Positions 56,851-64,000 of a stretch of 64,000 nt of DNA are shown one piece after another; positions within the stretch are counted from its first letter, which is position 1; each line of letters starts with the position of its first letter. Location of the stretch: contig NZ_SMSK01000014.1 of the NCBI RefSeq assembly GCF_004354985.1, positions 62,001-126,000 of the forward strand. Reading direction: 5' to 3'. The position numbers were made by a program, and so were the translations under genes. This DNA comes from Segetibacter sp. 3557_3 (lineage in GTDB: Bacteria > Bacteroidota > Bacteroidia > Chitinophagales > Chitinophagaceae). The notes beneath the pieces are model-generated. The model was not told the origin of the DNA. It worked only from the letters and a program-made list of their open reading frames with translations, and did not search any database.

Positions 56851-57837
56851 ATGGACATACCGTTGTTTGAAAAACTTCATGAGGAGGGCTACCTTGATCG
56901 TGAAGCCCTTGATCGGATCAGAACGGAGAACGTCTTTCCCATCATAAATGTTCGTGGCGAACTTAAGGTTCTGCTCTACCTCGGTATTCTCCTGCTTACC
57001 ACGGGCCTCGGCATCCTTGTTTATAAGAACATCAACGAAATTGGTCACCTGTCCATTGTTGGCTTTATTGCGCTCACCTGCGCGGGTTGCTTTGCATACG
57101 CCTTCAAAAAAGCAGCAGGTTTTGATTATGGCAGCGTACAGTCGCCGGGTGTGCTTTTTGACTACATCCTGTTACTGGGCTGCCTTTTAATGCTTACCCT
57201 CGTTGCTTACCTGCAATTTGAATTTTCCGTATTCGGAACTCGCTGGGGACTGGCTACGTTTATACCGATGGTCATCTTGTTTTTTAGTGCCTATTACTTT
57301 GACCACCTCGGCGTGTTAAGCCTGGCAATCATCAATCTTGCTACATGGGTGGGGATCAGCATCACACCAATGAGGTTGCTTGAAAACAACAACTTTAGCT
57401 CCGACCGCATAACCTTTACGGGTATACTACTGGGTGGAACGCTTCTGGCAGCGGGGTTCCTTTCTACTGCAAAAAAGCTTAAGCCCCACTTCAGCTTCAC
57501 CTATCGGAATTTTGGTATACACCTGTTGTATGTATCGCTGATTGCAGCTATGGCGCAAGCTGAATCGTTGTACCCTGCCTGGTTTTTTGCCATCGTTCTC
57601 TTAGCCTACTTTCAATACAAAGACGCTGTAAGGGAAAGATCGTTTTACTTCGTGCTGGTAAGCACCCTTTATAGTTATATCGCAATGAGCTACGTAATTC
57701 TCCACGGGCTCTCCCGCCTCATGGGAAGTGATGGCATCCTTTACCTGACCTTATTATACCTGATTGGTTCCGCAATCGCTCTTGTAATCTTTTTAATTCA
57801 ACAGAATAAACGACTGAAGCATGCTGGTCTATCCTAA
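56851..57837 (+). CDS. DUF2157-like polytopic membrane protein
   Basis: A 328-residue protein with a short cytoplasmic start (LFEKLHEEGYLDREALDRIR) and about nine to ten helices. This layout matches DUF2157-type Bacteroidota membrane proteins of unknown function. The C-terminus overlaps the next gene by 17 nt, so the two products probably form one complex. Transport or sensing cannot be decided. Confidence 0.75.
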   Translation: MDIPLFEKLHEEGYLDREALDRIRTENVFPIINVRGELKVLLYLGILLLTTGLGILVYKNINEIGHLSIVGFIALTCAGCFAYAFKKAAGFDYGSVQSPGVLFDYILLLGCLLMLTLVAYLQFEFSVFGTRWGLATFIPMVILFFSAYYFDHLGVLSLAIINLATWVGISITPMRLLENNNFSSDRITFTGILLGGTLLAAGFLSTAKKLKPHFSFTYRNFGIHLLYVSLIAAMAQAESLYPAWFFAIVLLAYFQYKDAVRERSFYFVLVSTLYSYIAMSYVILHGLSRLMGSDGILYLTLLYLIGSAIALVIFLIQQNKRLKHAGLS

Positions 57838-58981
57838 AACAGAATTGTTCAACCTGCATGTAAATGACCAGGCTGATGAAGCCCTGAATGTGGGCTATAT
57901 TACAGCAGATCAGCGTACATCCATAAAAACGGCTTACCCGGTGAAGTTGTACCAACCGGGCCCTGTTGCACAAGCTGGTCTCGGCCTGCTTACGATTATT
58001 ATTCTCCTGCTCTCAGCGGGACTGCTGGTGCTCGTTTTTCAATTGTACAATTCAATCAGCGGCTTCCTGGTTTTTTATGGACTACTTTGCTATGTTATGC
58101 TCGAGATAATGGCGCGAAAAAATCACTTCAATTCAGGGGTAGATAATATTTTGATGTTTACAACTGCCTGGTTGATTATTGGCGGAATTGGGGCGAGTAT
58201 GAACATGGGCGAAAATGGCCTTTTCGAGATTTTTATCAGCCTTGTTGCATTTGTAATTTGCGCCTTTCTATGTCTTCGTTTTTCCGATGCAAGCATAGGG
58301 ATTGTCGCAATCCTGGCACTGCTGAGCTTCGTATTTTTTTGCTACCTTCAGTTAGGATCCCCTGCACTGCAAACATTCCCTTTTGTGATGGCTGCCGTTT
58401 CAGGGCTGATCTACTTCATTAGCATCCGGGGCCTGCGCTACCAGGCTGCATTATACTATCGCAATACCCTGAAGTGGATCGGCATTCTTGCATTATTTAC
58501 TTTGTACGCGTCGGGAAACTTCCATGTTGTGGTGCTCATCTGTCAGCATATCGGGCAGAGGACGCGATCAGTGTATGCATTCCCGTTGCCGGGATTTTTA
58601 TGGACATGGACGTTGCTCGTGCCGCTGATTTATGTTGTACTCGGAATTGCACGTAAAGACCGCACACTGCTCCGGGTAGGTCTCGTACTTGCAGGGGTCG
58701 CCGTGCTTACGTTCCTCCAATACTTTCCAATAGTTACAGCTGAAGTAGCTATGCTCATTGCCGGCCTGTTCACCGTGGTATCATCATACGGGATAATGAG
58801 ATACCTTCGGGTTCCCCGGAATGGATTTACATTCGATGAGGCTGATGACGAAAGCGCTGAAGGCGCAAATCTTGAAGCTGTGGTTGTAGGGGAAGCGTTT
58901 GGGAACACACAAACCGTTCAAAATGATACCACCTTCGGGGGTGGAAGTTTCGGGGGAGCAGGTGCAGGCGAACGATTCTAG
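57821..58981 (+). CDS. DUF4401-like/unknown polytopic membrane protein
   Basis: A 386-residue protein with about ten helices. Residues 1-50 are soluble (TELFNLHVNDQADEALNVGY), resembling the start of its neighbour, and the C-terminal 45 residues form a Gly-rich tail with GGGSFGGAGAGERF. It starts within the end of the DUF2157-like gene and ends 27 bp before galM. Pairing with a DUF2157 protein is reminiscent of DUF2157/DUF4401 couples, but the assignment is only by analogy. Confidence 0.65.
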   Translation: MLVYPKTELFNLHVNDQADEALNVGYITADQRTSIKTAYPVKLYQPGPVAQAGLGLLTIIILLLSAGLLVLVFQLYNSISGFLVFYGLLCYVMLEIMARKNHFNSGVDNILMFTTAWLIIGGIGASMNMGENGLFEIFISLVAFVICAFLCLRFSDASIGIVAILALLSFVFFCYLQLGSPALQTFPFVMAAVSGLIYFISIRGLRYQAALYYRNTLKWIGILALFTLYASGNFHVVVLICQHIGQRTRSVYAFPLPGFLWTWTLLVPLIYVVLGIARKDRTLLRVGLVLAGVAVLTFLQYFPIVTAEVAMLIAGLFTVVSSYGIMRYLRVPRNGFTFDEADDESAEGANLEAVVVGEAFGNTQTVQNDTTFGGGSFGGAGAGERF

Positions 58982-59008
58982 CTTCGCACTCGTAGGTAAA
59001 GCAATTGC

Positions 59009-59956
59009 ATGCCATTCAAAACCAACATACCATCTGCATCAAATCCGGGCATCATCGTCCTCACGGATTCAGCGACGGGGAGCTTTGTTGAAATCTACAC
59101 ATTAGGTGCTTTATTGAACCAGTATTGTGTTAAGCATGAAAGCCAACTGGTAAACGTAATTGACGGATACCATTCACCCACTGAAGCCATTACAGGAATC
59201 AAGTCGACATTCAAAAGCGCAAAACTTTCACCATTCCCCGGCCGACTCAGGAATAACAGCTATCGATTTGGTGAACGTATGTATACGCTGCCATCAAACT
59301 GGGGTGGGCATGCGATCAATGGTTTGTTGTATGACCAGGAGTTTGCCATTACAGAAACCCGAAACGATGATCACTGTGCCGTAGTCAGGTTAGCAGTGCT
59401 TTATGATGGCAATTGCGAAGGGTTTCCCTTTAGTTATAAATGCGAGGTGGAATACGAATTGCAGCCGGATAATATGCTGAAGTTGACAACCTGCATTTAC
59501 AACACGGGTGATAAGCTGCTTCCCATTGCTGATGGCTGGCACCCGTACTTTACCCTTGGCGGTAGCATTAACGACTACCAGTTGGAGTTCCAGGGCAAGC
59601 AGTCAATCATTCTAGACCATGACCTGATACCCACGGGCGAACTGATACCTAACGACAACTTCAGCGCCATCACCACGTTGGGAAATGTGCACCTGGATAA
59701 TTCTTTTGTACTAAATTTTGCAGAATGTCAGCCAATGTGTGTAATCAGAAATCCAAAAAACAGGCTCGCCGTTGAAATACGTCCATCCCGATCTTATCCC
59801 TACCTTCATGTTTATACACCGCCACACCGGCAGAGTATTGCCATCGAAAACCTGAGTGCCGCCCCAAACACGTTTAACAATGGCATCGGTCTTCGTGTGC
59901 TGGAACCAGGTCAGTCTGGTTGCTTTACCACTACATTTGTCACCAAAACCTACTAA
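59009..59956 (+). CDS. galM: Aldose 1-epimerase (galactose mutarotase)
   Basis: Interconverts alpha and beta aldoses, supplying alpha-galactose to galactokinase. The 315-residue protein shows the family His pair and Glu: WGGHAINGLLYD, ADGWHPYFTLGG, and the C-terminal AIENLSAAPNTFNNG. It is the penultimate gene of the unit and ends 8 bases before galK, so the pair is an operon. Length is normal; no signal peptide, so cytoplasmic. Confidence 0.85.
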   Translation: MPFKTNIPSASNPGIIVLTDSATGSFVEIYTLGALLNQYCVKHESQLVNVIDGYHSPTEAITGIKSTFKSAKLSPFPGRLRNNSYRFGERMYTLPSNWGGHAINGLLYDQEFAITETRNDDHCAVVRLAVLYDGNCEGFPFSYKCEVEYELQPDNMLKLTTCIYNTGDKLLPIADGWHPYFTLGGSINDYQLEFQGKQSIILDHDLIPTGELIPNDNFSAITTLGNVHLDNSFVLNFAECQPMCVIRNPKNRLAVEIRPSRSYPYLHVYTPPHRQSIAIENLSAAPNTFNNGIGLRVLEPGQSGCFTTTFVTKTY

Positions 59957-59964
59957 CAACCGCT

Positions 59965-61125
59965 ATGTCTACATCCTCCAACCTTGTCGTAGAAAAGTTT
60001 TATGAGCAGTATAAATCAGCCGCAAGACTGTTTTATTCCCCGGGCCGTATAAACCTCATTGGTGAGCATATTGACTACAATGCTGGTTTTGTACTTCCCG
60101 CGGCAATTGATAAGGGTATCTGGTATGCCGTTGCCCCGAATGGCACTAACTCGGCCAGGTTTTATAGCGTAGATCTTGATGAGCATCTTGAAATCAGTCT
60201 CGACAATATTCACCCGATCGATGGCTGGCAGAACTACGTACTCGGCGTTATTGACCAGGCCCAACAAAGAGGGCTGATCATCAAAGGGTTTGACTGCGCC
60301 TTTGGCGGAAATATACCAATTGGAAGCGGTCTTTCTTCTTCTGCAGCAGTGGAGTGTGGACTGCTGACAGCCTTAAATGAAGTTTTTAGCCTTGGATTAG
60401 ACCGGAAAACCATAGCACTAATGGGCCAGAAAGCTGAACATACTTTCCCAAAGGTTATGTGCGGCATCATGGACCAGTATGCAAACATGATGGGAAAGAT
60501 GAACCACGTGATCCTGCTCGACTGCCTGACGATTGAACATCGATACTTACCGCTTAGTCTTGAAGAATATTCGATCATTCTCATAAATACAAAAGTGCAT
60601 CACTCGCTGGCAAGTGGCGAATACAATGTTCGGCGGCAACAATGCGAACAGGGCCTGAAAACGCTGCAATCTTTTTACCCCGATGCAAAAACATTCCGGG
60701 ATATAACCCCCGAACAGGTACAGGAACACGAATCTGACCTGGGCGGCGACATCTTCAAGCGTTGCCTTTACGTTACCCAGGAAATAGCAAGGACCCAAAA
60801 GGCCGCACTTCTTTGCGAAGCCAATAACCTTGAGGGATTGGGCAAGTTGATGTATGAAACACATGAGGGTTTAAGTAAACTGTACGATGTAAGTTGTCCC
60901 GAGCTTGACTTCCTGGTTGAGCAGGCAAGAAAATACCCTGAAATCATTGGCAGCCGGGTTATGGGTGGTGGTTTCGGTGGCTGTACCATAAACCTCATCA
61001 GGAAAGAGCACTGGAATACCATAGTTGAAACGATTACTACTGAGTACAAATCCACATTTGACATCGATGCCGAAGTTTACGAAGTTGCCACAAGCGACGG
61101 CACCTACGAGGCGATTGGTGGTTAA
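59965..61125 (+). CDS. galK: Galactokinase
   Basis: Phosphorylates galactose to galactose-1-phosphate in the Leloir pathway. The 386-residue GHMP kinase starts at the ATG at 59965 (MSTSSNLVVEKFY) and carries the signature GRINLIGEHIDYNAGFVLP, the ATP loop PIGSGLSSSAAVE (about residue 120) and the C-terminal GGGFGGCTINLI. The upstream frame to 59920 overlaps galM and is not used. galT and galE are not in the window. Confidence 0.95.
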   Translation: MSTSSNLVVEKFYEQYKSAARLFYSPGRINLIGEHIDYNAGFVLPAAIDKGIWYAVAPNGTNSARFYSVDLDEHLEISLDNIHPIDGWQNYVLGVIDQAQQRGLIIKGFDCAFGGNIPIGSGLSSSAAVECGLLTALNEVFSLGLDRKTIALMGQKAEHTFPKVMCGIMDQYANMMGKMNHVILLDCLTIEHRYLPLSLEEYSIILINTKVHHSLASGEYNVRRQQCEQGLKTLQSFYPDAKTFRDITPEQVQEHESDLGGDIFKRCLYVTQEIARTQKAALLCEANNLEGLGKLMYETHEGLSKLYDVSCPELDFLVEQARKYPEIIGSRVMGGGFGGCTINLIRKEHWNTIVETITTEYKSTFDIDAEVYEVATSDGTYEAIGG

Positions 61126-61289
61126 CCCGTGCTACTTTTCATAAAACAGCACCCGGAAGCTCACTTCAGCAGGCATGTACCCGCGGAATGAACCAATGTG
61201 GCACAAACATGTTTAGGGTTTTGCAGCTGTCCCGCTAACTTCCAACATCCCATATTGCAGCAGATTGACCCGGCGATCAGACAATCCCT

Positions 61290-61297
61290 TATTTTTG
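61290..61297 (+). promoter_or_regulatory. Probable -7 element for the 61305 gene
   Basis: TATTTTTG (then CGCC) 7 bases before the ATG, matching TAnnTTTG. A TTG at 61265 is 22 bases upstream, near but slightly beyond the usual spacing. The sequence is the same as that before glyA. Confidence 0.45.
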
Positions 61298-61304
61298 CGC
61301 CGTT

Positions 61305-61649
61305 ATGAATTACGCTGACGATTTACAGTCAAGGTGGTGGAAACTGGAAGCCAAAATGCTGGAGCGCTTTGGTAAAAAGCCCGACATGGAAGCCGTACTG
61401 TTCTTGATAGGTATGCAGGAAACGGGTTATATGAAGGAAAAGATTACCAAAGAAGAAAAGCAGGACCTGATGCACGTGGCGGTTTGTACAGTTATGAGCG
61501 CCAGCGGGTTTTATGAACTCGAGCGCCGCGACTCGGATGGCTGGCCACATTTCAGGCAACTAAAAGCCATCCCCGATATGAATATGATTGAGCAGGAAAA
61601 CTTTCTGAAAGATCATGTATTGCTTTATTTCGAAAAAAATGAATTCTAA
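61305..61649 (+). CDS. Conserved hypothetical protein, 114 aa
   Basis: A soluble 114-residue helical protein (RWWKLEAKMLERFGKKPDME, then GMQETGYMKEKITKEEKQDL and ERRDSDGWPHFRQLKAIP). It belongs to a small protein type common in Bacteroidota and of unknown function; the charged, Trp/Met-rich sequence is distinctive. It lies 9 bases before the cyclophilin gene, so the pair is probably co-expressed. Confidence 0.75.
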   Translation: MNYADDLQSRWWKLEAKMLERFGKKPDMEAVLFLIGMQETGYMKEKITKEEKQDLMHVAVCTVMSASGFYELERRDSDGWPHFRQLKAIPDMNMIEQENFLKDHVLLYFEKNEF

Positions 61650-61658
61650 TAAAGAAAG

Positions 61659-62465
61659 ATGTTCCGACTTTTCATCGTTTGTTTAAGCTGCCTTGTTGCG
61701 CTGTCACCATGGGCGCAAACAAAAAAACCGCCGGTTAAGAAAACCCCGGCTCAAAAAACCACTCCCACACAAAAGAAAGGAGCTGTTAAAAAGCCCGCTG
61801 CCAAAACTCCGGTAAAGAAGCCCGTGGCAAAAAAACCGGTAAAAAAGGTAGTAACCCCATCCACTGAAAGGCTGGTAGAGATTACCACCGATATGGGTGT
61901 AATCGTTGCAAAGCTGTACGACAGCACGCCATTACACCGCGACAACTTTATCAAACTGGTTGAAACAGGGTTTTACGATAGCCTTTTGTTTCACCGCATT
62001 ATTGAAGGCTTTATGATCCAGGGTGGCGACCCAAATAGTAAGCATGCGCAAGCCGGCCAGCCACTTGGGATGGGAAAAGCACCTGGTGACCGTATACCTG
62101 CTGAGTTTAATCCGGCATGCTTTCACAAAAAAGGTGCACTTGCAGCCGCCCGGGATAACAATCCTGAAAAGGCGAGCAGCAATTGCCAGTTTTACATCGT
62201 TCAGGGCAAACCTTATACTGCTGCAGAACTCGATGAAGTATTTGTTGGACGAGTTCAACCCTCCAATCCTACGTTTCAATATACCGAGTTGCAAAAAGAA
62301 ACCTATCGCACGATCGGTGGCACACCTTTTTTAGATCAGAGCTATACCGTTTTTGGCGAAGTTATAACCGGGCTGGAAATCATCGACCAGATTGCACGTT
62401 CACCAAAAGGGCCGGGCGACCGCCCCATTCAGGACATTCGTATGAAAATGAGACTACTTAATTGA
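61659..62465 (+). CDS. Peptidylprolyl isomerase (cyclophilin) with Lys/Pro-rich spacer
   Basis: A 268-residue exported cyclophilin that speeds proline isomerisation in the envelope. A signal peptide (RLFIVCLSCLVALSPWAQ) is followed by about 45 residues of KKPPVKK/TPVKKPVAKK repeats, then the cyclophilin domain: YDSLLFHRIIEGFMIQGGDP, KGALAAARDNNPEKASSNCQ and LDQSYTVFGEVITGLE. The basic spacer is unusual and may bind the anionic cell surface or peptidoglycan. Cytoplasmic localisation is unlikely. Confidence 0.9.
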   Translation: MFRLFIVCLSCLVALSPWAQTKKPPVKKTPAQKTTPTQKKGAVKKPAAKTPVKKPVAKKPVKKVVTPSTERLVEITTDMGVIVAKLYDSTPLHRDNFIKLVETGFYDSLLFHRIIEGFMIQGGDPNSKHAQAGQPLGMGKAPGDRIPAEFNPACFHKKGALAAARDNNPEKASSNCQFYIVQGKPYTAAELDEVFVGRVQPSNPTFQYTELQKETYRTIGGTPFLDQSYTVFGEVITGLEIIDQIARSPKGPGDRPIQDIRMKMRLLN

Positions 62466-62515
62466 GTGCTTTCCTTTAATTTTATCCATATTAGTCAATT
62501 ACAAAAAAGCTATAC

Positions 62516-62893
62516 ATGAACTTTCCTCCCGATCTCCGTTATACCAAAGACCACGAGTGGCTGAAACTTGAAGGAACCACGGCAACCATCGGCATTACCG
62601 ATTTTGCACAAAGAGAATTGGGAGACATCGTATACGTTGATATCGACAGTACAGGCAAGTCGTTCGAAGCAGAAGCAACCTTTGGTACTGTTGAAGCTGT
62701 AAAGACCGTCAGCGATTTATTTTTGCCCGTTGCGGGAACCATCGACGAGGTTAACCCTGCTCTCGCAAACCAGCCGGAACTTGTAAACACCGATCCATAT
62801 GGTGCTGGCTGGATGATACGCATGACTGTTAATGATCCCACCGATGTCGAGGCCCTCCTTGATGCCGAAGCTTATGAGGCAATTGTAGCTTAA
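62516..62893 (+). CDS. gcvH: Glycine cleavage system H protein
   Basis: The lipoyl carrier of glycine cleavage, 125 residues. The lipoyl lysine is in GTVEAVKTVSDL at K63, within the conserved FEAEATFGTVE region; the start DLRYTKDHEWL is also canonical. The partners GcvP and GcvT are not in this window. It lies 50 bp after the cyclophilin gene; a shared transcript is possible. Confidence 0.96.
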   Translation: MNFPPDLRYTKDHEWLKLEGTTATIGITDFAQRELGDIVYVDIDSTGKSFEAEATFGTVEAVKTVSDLFLPVAGTIDEVNPALANQPELVNTDPYGAGWMIRMTVNDPTDVEALLDAEAYEAIVA

Positions 62894-62970
62894 CGCAAAA
62901 CCATGATATTACATTCTTCGTATCTAGTTCACTCCATCGGCCGAAAGGCAAACACCCCACGTTCCCGCTA

Positions 62971-63513
62971 TTGAGTAATGTTATTTCATATACTGAGTCG
63001 GAATTAGTGATGTACTTGAAACAGCGGCAGGAAGATGCCTTTAGCTACCTGTATGATCACTACTCCGGGGCGCTTTATTCGATTATATTAAATATAGTCC
63101 CGGATAAAGAGCTCGCAAACGACGTATTGCAGGAGGTGTTTATTAAGATATGGAGGCAAATAGAAAGTTACGATAATTCGAAAGGGCGGCTATTTACCTG
63201 GATGTTAAATGTTGCCAGGAACGCAAGTATCGATACAGTAAGAAGTAAAGGTTTTCAAAAGAACCAGCAAAGCAGGGAGCTAACTGAAAACATTTACGAT
63301 ATGGGAGGAAGCACCCAGCTGAATACAGACAAAATTGGCCTTAAGAAGCTGGTGAGCAAACTTAAAGAAGACTATCGTATCCTGATTGAATTGTCTTATT
63401 TCCAGGGATACACACAGGATGAAATATCAAAAATGCTCCAGATTCCGCTGGGAACCGTAAAAACCCGGATGAGGAGCGCCCTAACCCAACTAAAAGAAGT
63501 TATTCAATTGTAA
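62971..63513 (+). CDS. ECF-type RNA polymerase sigma factor
   Basis: A 180-residue sigma factor of the SigK/RskA-coupled type. Region 2 (KELANDVLQEVFIKIWRQIE; GRLFTWMLNVARNASIDTVR) and region 4 (YFQGYTQDEISKMLQIPLGT, then VKTRMRSAL) are clear. The start codon is TTG at 62971, with no earlier ATG. It is immediately followed by its anti-sigma gene, the GTG of which abuts the TAA. It is only distantly similar to the sigma pair at 22-23.7 kb. Confidence 0.93.
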   Translation: MSNVISYTESELVMYLKQRQEDAFSYLYDHYSGALYSIILNIVPDKELANDVLQEVFIKIWRQIESYDNSKGRLFTWMLNVARNASIDTVRSKGFQKNQQSRELTENIYDMGGSTQLNTDKIGLKKLVSKLKEDYRILIELSYFQGYTQDEISKMLQIPLGTVKTRMRSALTQLKEVIQL

Positions 63514-64000
63514 GTGGATATAAGAGCATACATACAAAGTGGAGTTATCGAGAGCTATGTGCTGGGTATTGCTACTGACGAGGAAATTACGGAAGTAAAC
63601 CAACTCAGGCTAAAGTATCCCGAGGTACAAACAGCTATCGATGAATTTTCACATTCGTTAGAGCACAATGCTTTTCACGATGCAATTATGCCTCCTCCTT
63701 CAGTGAAGTTGAATATCATGAACACACTGGCCGGGGAGTTTAATAAGTCAAAAGATGATCGCGCCATCATCGTTCCGCTGCAAGACACTTCATCACAAAG
63801 GTTAACCCAACCACCAGGTTACAAAGTATGGCAATTTGCCGCTGCAGCTTCCATCATCCTTTTGTTAACCAGTGCTGCGTTTAATATCTACCTCTTCAAC
63901 CGTTATTCAGATACCTCCGAGCGCTACCAGGCGTTGCTTTCTGACCGAAACACCCTTCAGGCAAACAACCAGGTTATGCAAACCAAACTGCACGACTGGC
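63514..64000 (+). CDS. Anti-sigma factor (RskA-like), 5' part
   Basis: Not complete: the frame is open from GTG 63514 to the window end (162 codons seen). It has an N-terminal cytoplasmic anti-sigma domain of about 105 residues (MDIRAYIQSGVIESYVLGIA), one membrane helix (VWQFAAAASIILLLTSAAF, about residues 106-130) and a coiled-coil periplasmic start (DTSERYQALLSDRNTLQ). The gene abuts the sigma gene with no spacing. It most likely inhibits that sigma factor at the membrane. Confidence 0.85.
   Translation, partial: MDIRAYIQSGVIESYVLGIATDEEITEVNQLRLKYPEVQTAIDEFSHSLEHNAFHDAIMPPPSVKLNIMNTLAGEFNKSKDDRAIIVPLQDTSSQRLTQPPGYKVWQFAAAASIILLLTSAAFNIYLFNRYSDTSERYQALLSDRNTLQANNQVMQTKLHDW

Overview
The window reads as chromosome of a Bacteroidota bacterium, most likely a member of the Chitinophagaceae. 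The reasons are type IX secretion and gliding families (a PorT-like barrel next to ubiE, and a 1388-residue secreted repeat protein with a gliding-motility/CHU_C-type C-terminus), Bacteroidota-specific families (DUF4293, DUF6427), LytS/LytTR-type signalling, and -7 elements of the TAnnTTTG type ahead of several genes. No rRNA, tRNA, CRISPR array, prophage or insertion sequence was found. About fifty genes are supported; most are housekeeping or membrane functions in short operons.

Layout. 0-4.5 kb: GNAT-like protein and AI-2E-family permease, a divergent pair of small envelope genes, and a MutS-type ATPase lacking the mismatch-recognition domains. 4.5-11 kb: dihydroorotase divergent from a Wzi/RemB-like outer-membrane barrel, porT-like gene, ubiE, and a zinc phospholipase C/S1-P1-like secreted enzyme. 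11-17.4 kb: ABC-2 exporter pair, CarboxypepD_reg-like protein, sugar nucleotidyltransferase, glyA and a DUF4293 membrane protein. 17.6-25.8 kb: an orphan LytTR regulator with a degenerate receiver, uvrA, two tandem paralogous sigma factors, purQ and a solitary D12-class adenine methyltransferase. 26-33 kb: DUF6427, a secreted protein of unknown function, a KUP potassium transporter and two tandem membrane-anchored alpha/beta hydrolases. 33-39.9 kb: the giant secreted repeat protein, a CPA1 antiporter and a small periplasmic protein. 40-47 kb: a DNA ligase D without the phosphoesterase domain, a Lys/Ala-rich histone-like protein, a DUF421 protein ending in a zinc ribbon, a DUF763 protein and an MscS channel. 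47.9-52.4 kb: a LiaF-like protein, a small unknown protein, a LytS-type kinase and a LytTR regulator in one operon, then an HNH nuclease. 52.35-53.06 kb: a 25-copy octamer array and a larger degenerate repeat field. 53-64 kb: fused isobutyryl-CoA mutase (IcmF), two polytopic membrane proteins leading into galM-galK, a cyclophilin, gcvH, and a sigma/anti-sigma pair cut by the window end.

Functional links. The LiaF-like/kinase/regulator operon looks like a Bacteroidota counterpart of an envelope-stress module, although its kinase and regulator are of different families from LiaS and LiaR. galM and galK supply the first steps of galactose use. glyA and gcvH both serve one-carbon metabolism but are not neighbours. 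LigD, DUF763 and the histone-like protein form a loose DNA-associated neighbourhood. PorT-like and the CHU_C protein belong to the type IX secretion world. The most unusual structures are the exact 282-bp tandem repeat inside the secreted protein, the 8-bp array that starts inside the HNH stop region, and dispersed degenerate intergenic repeats.
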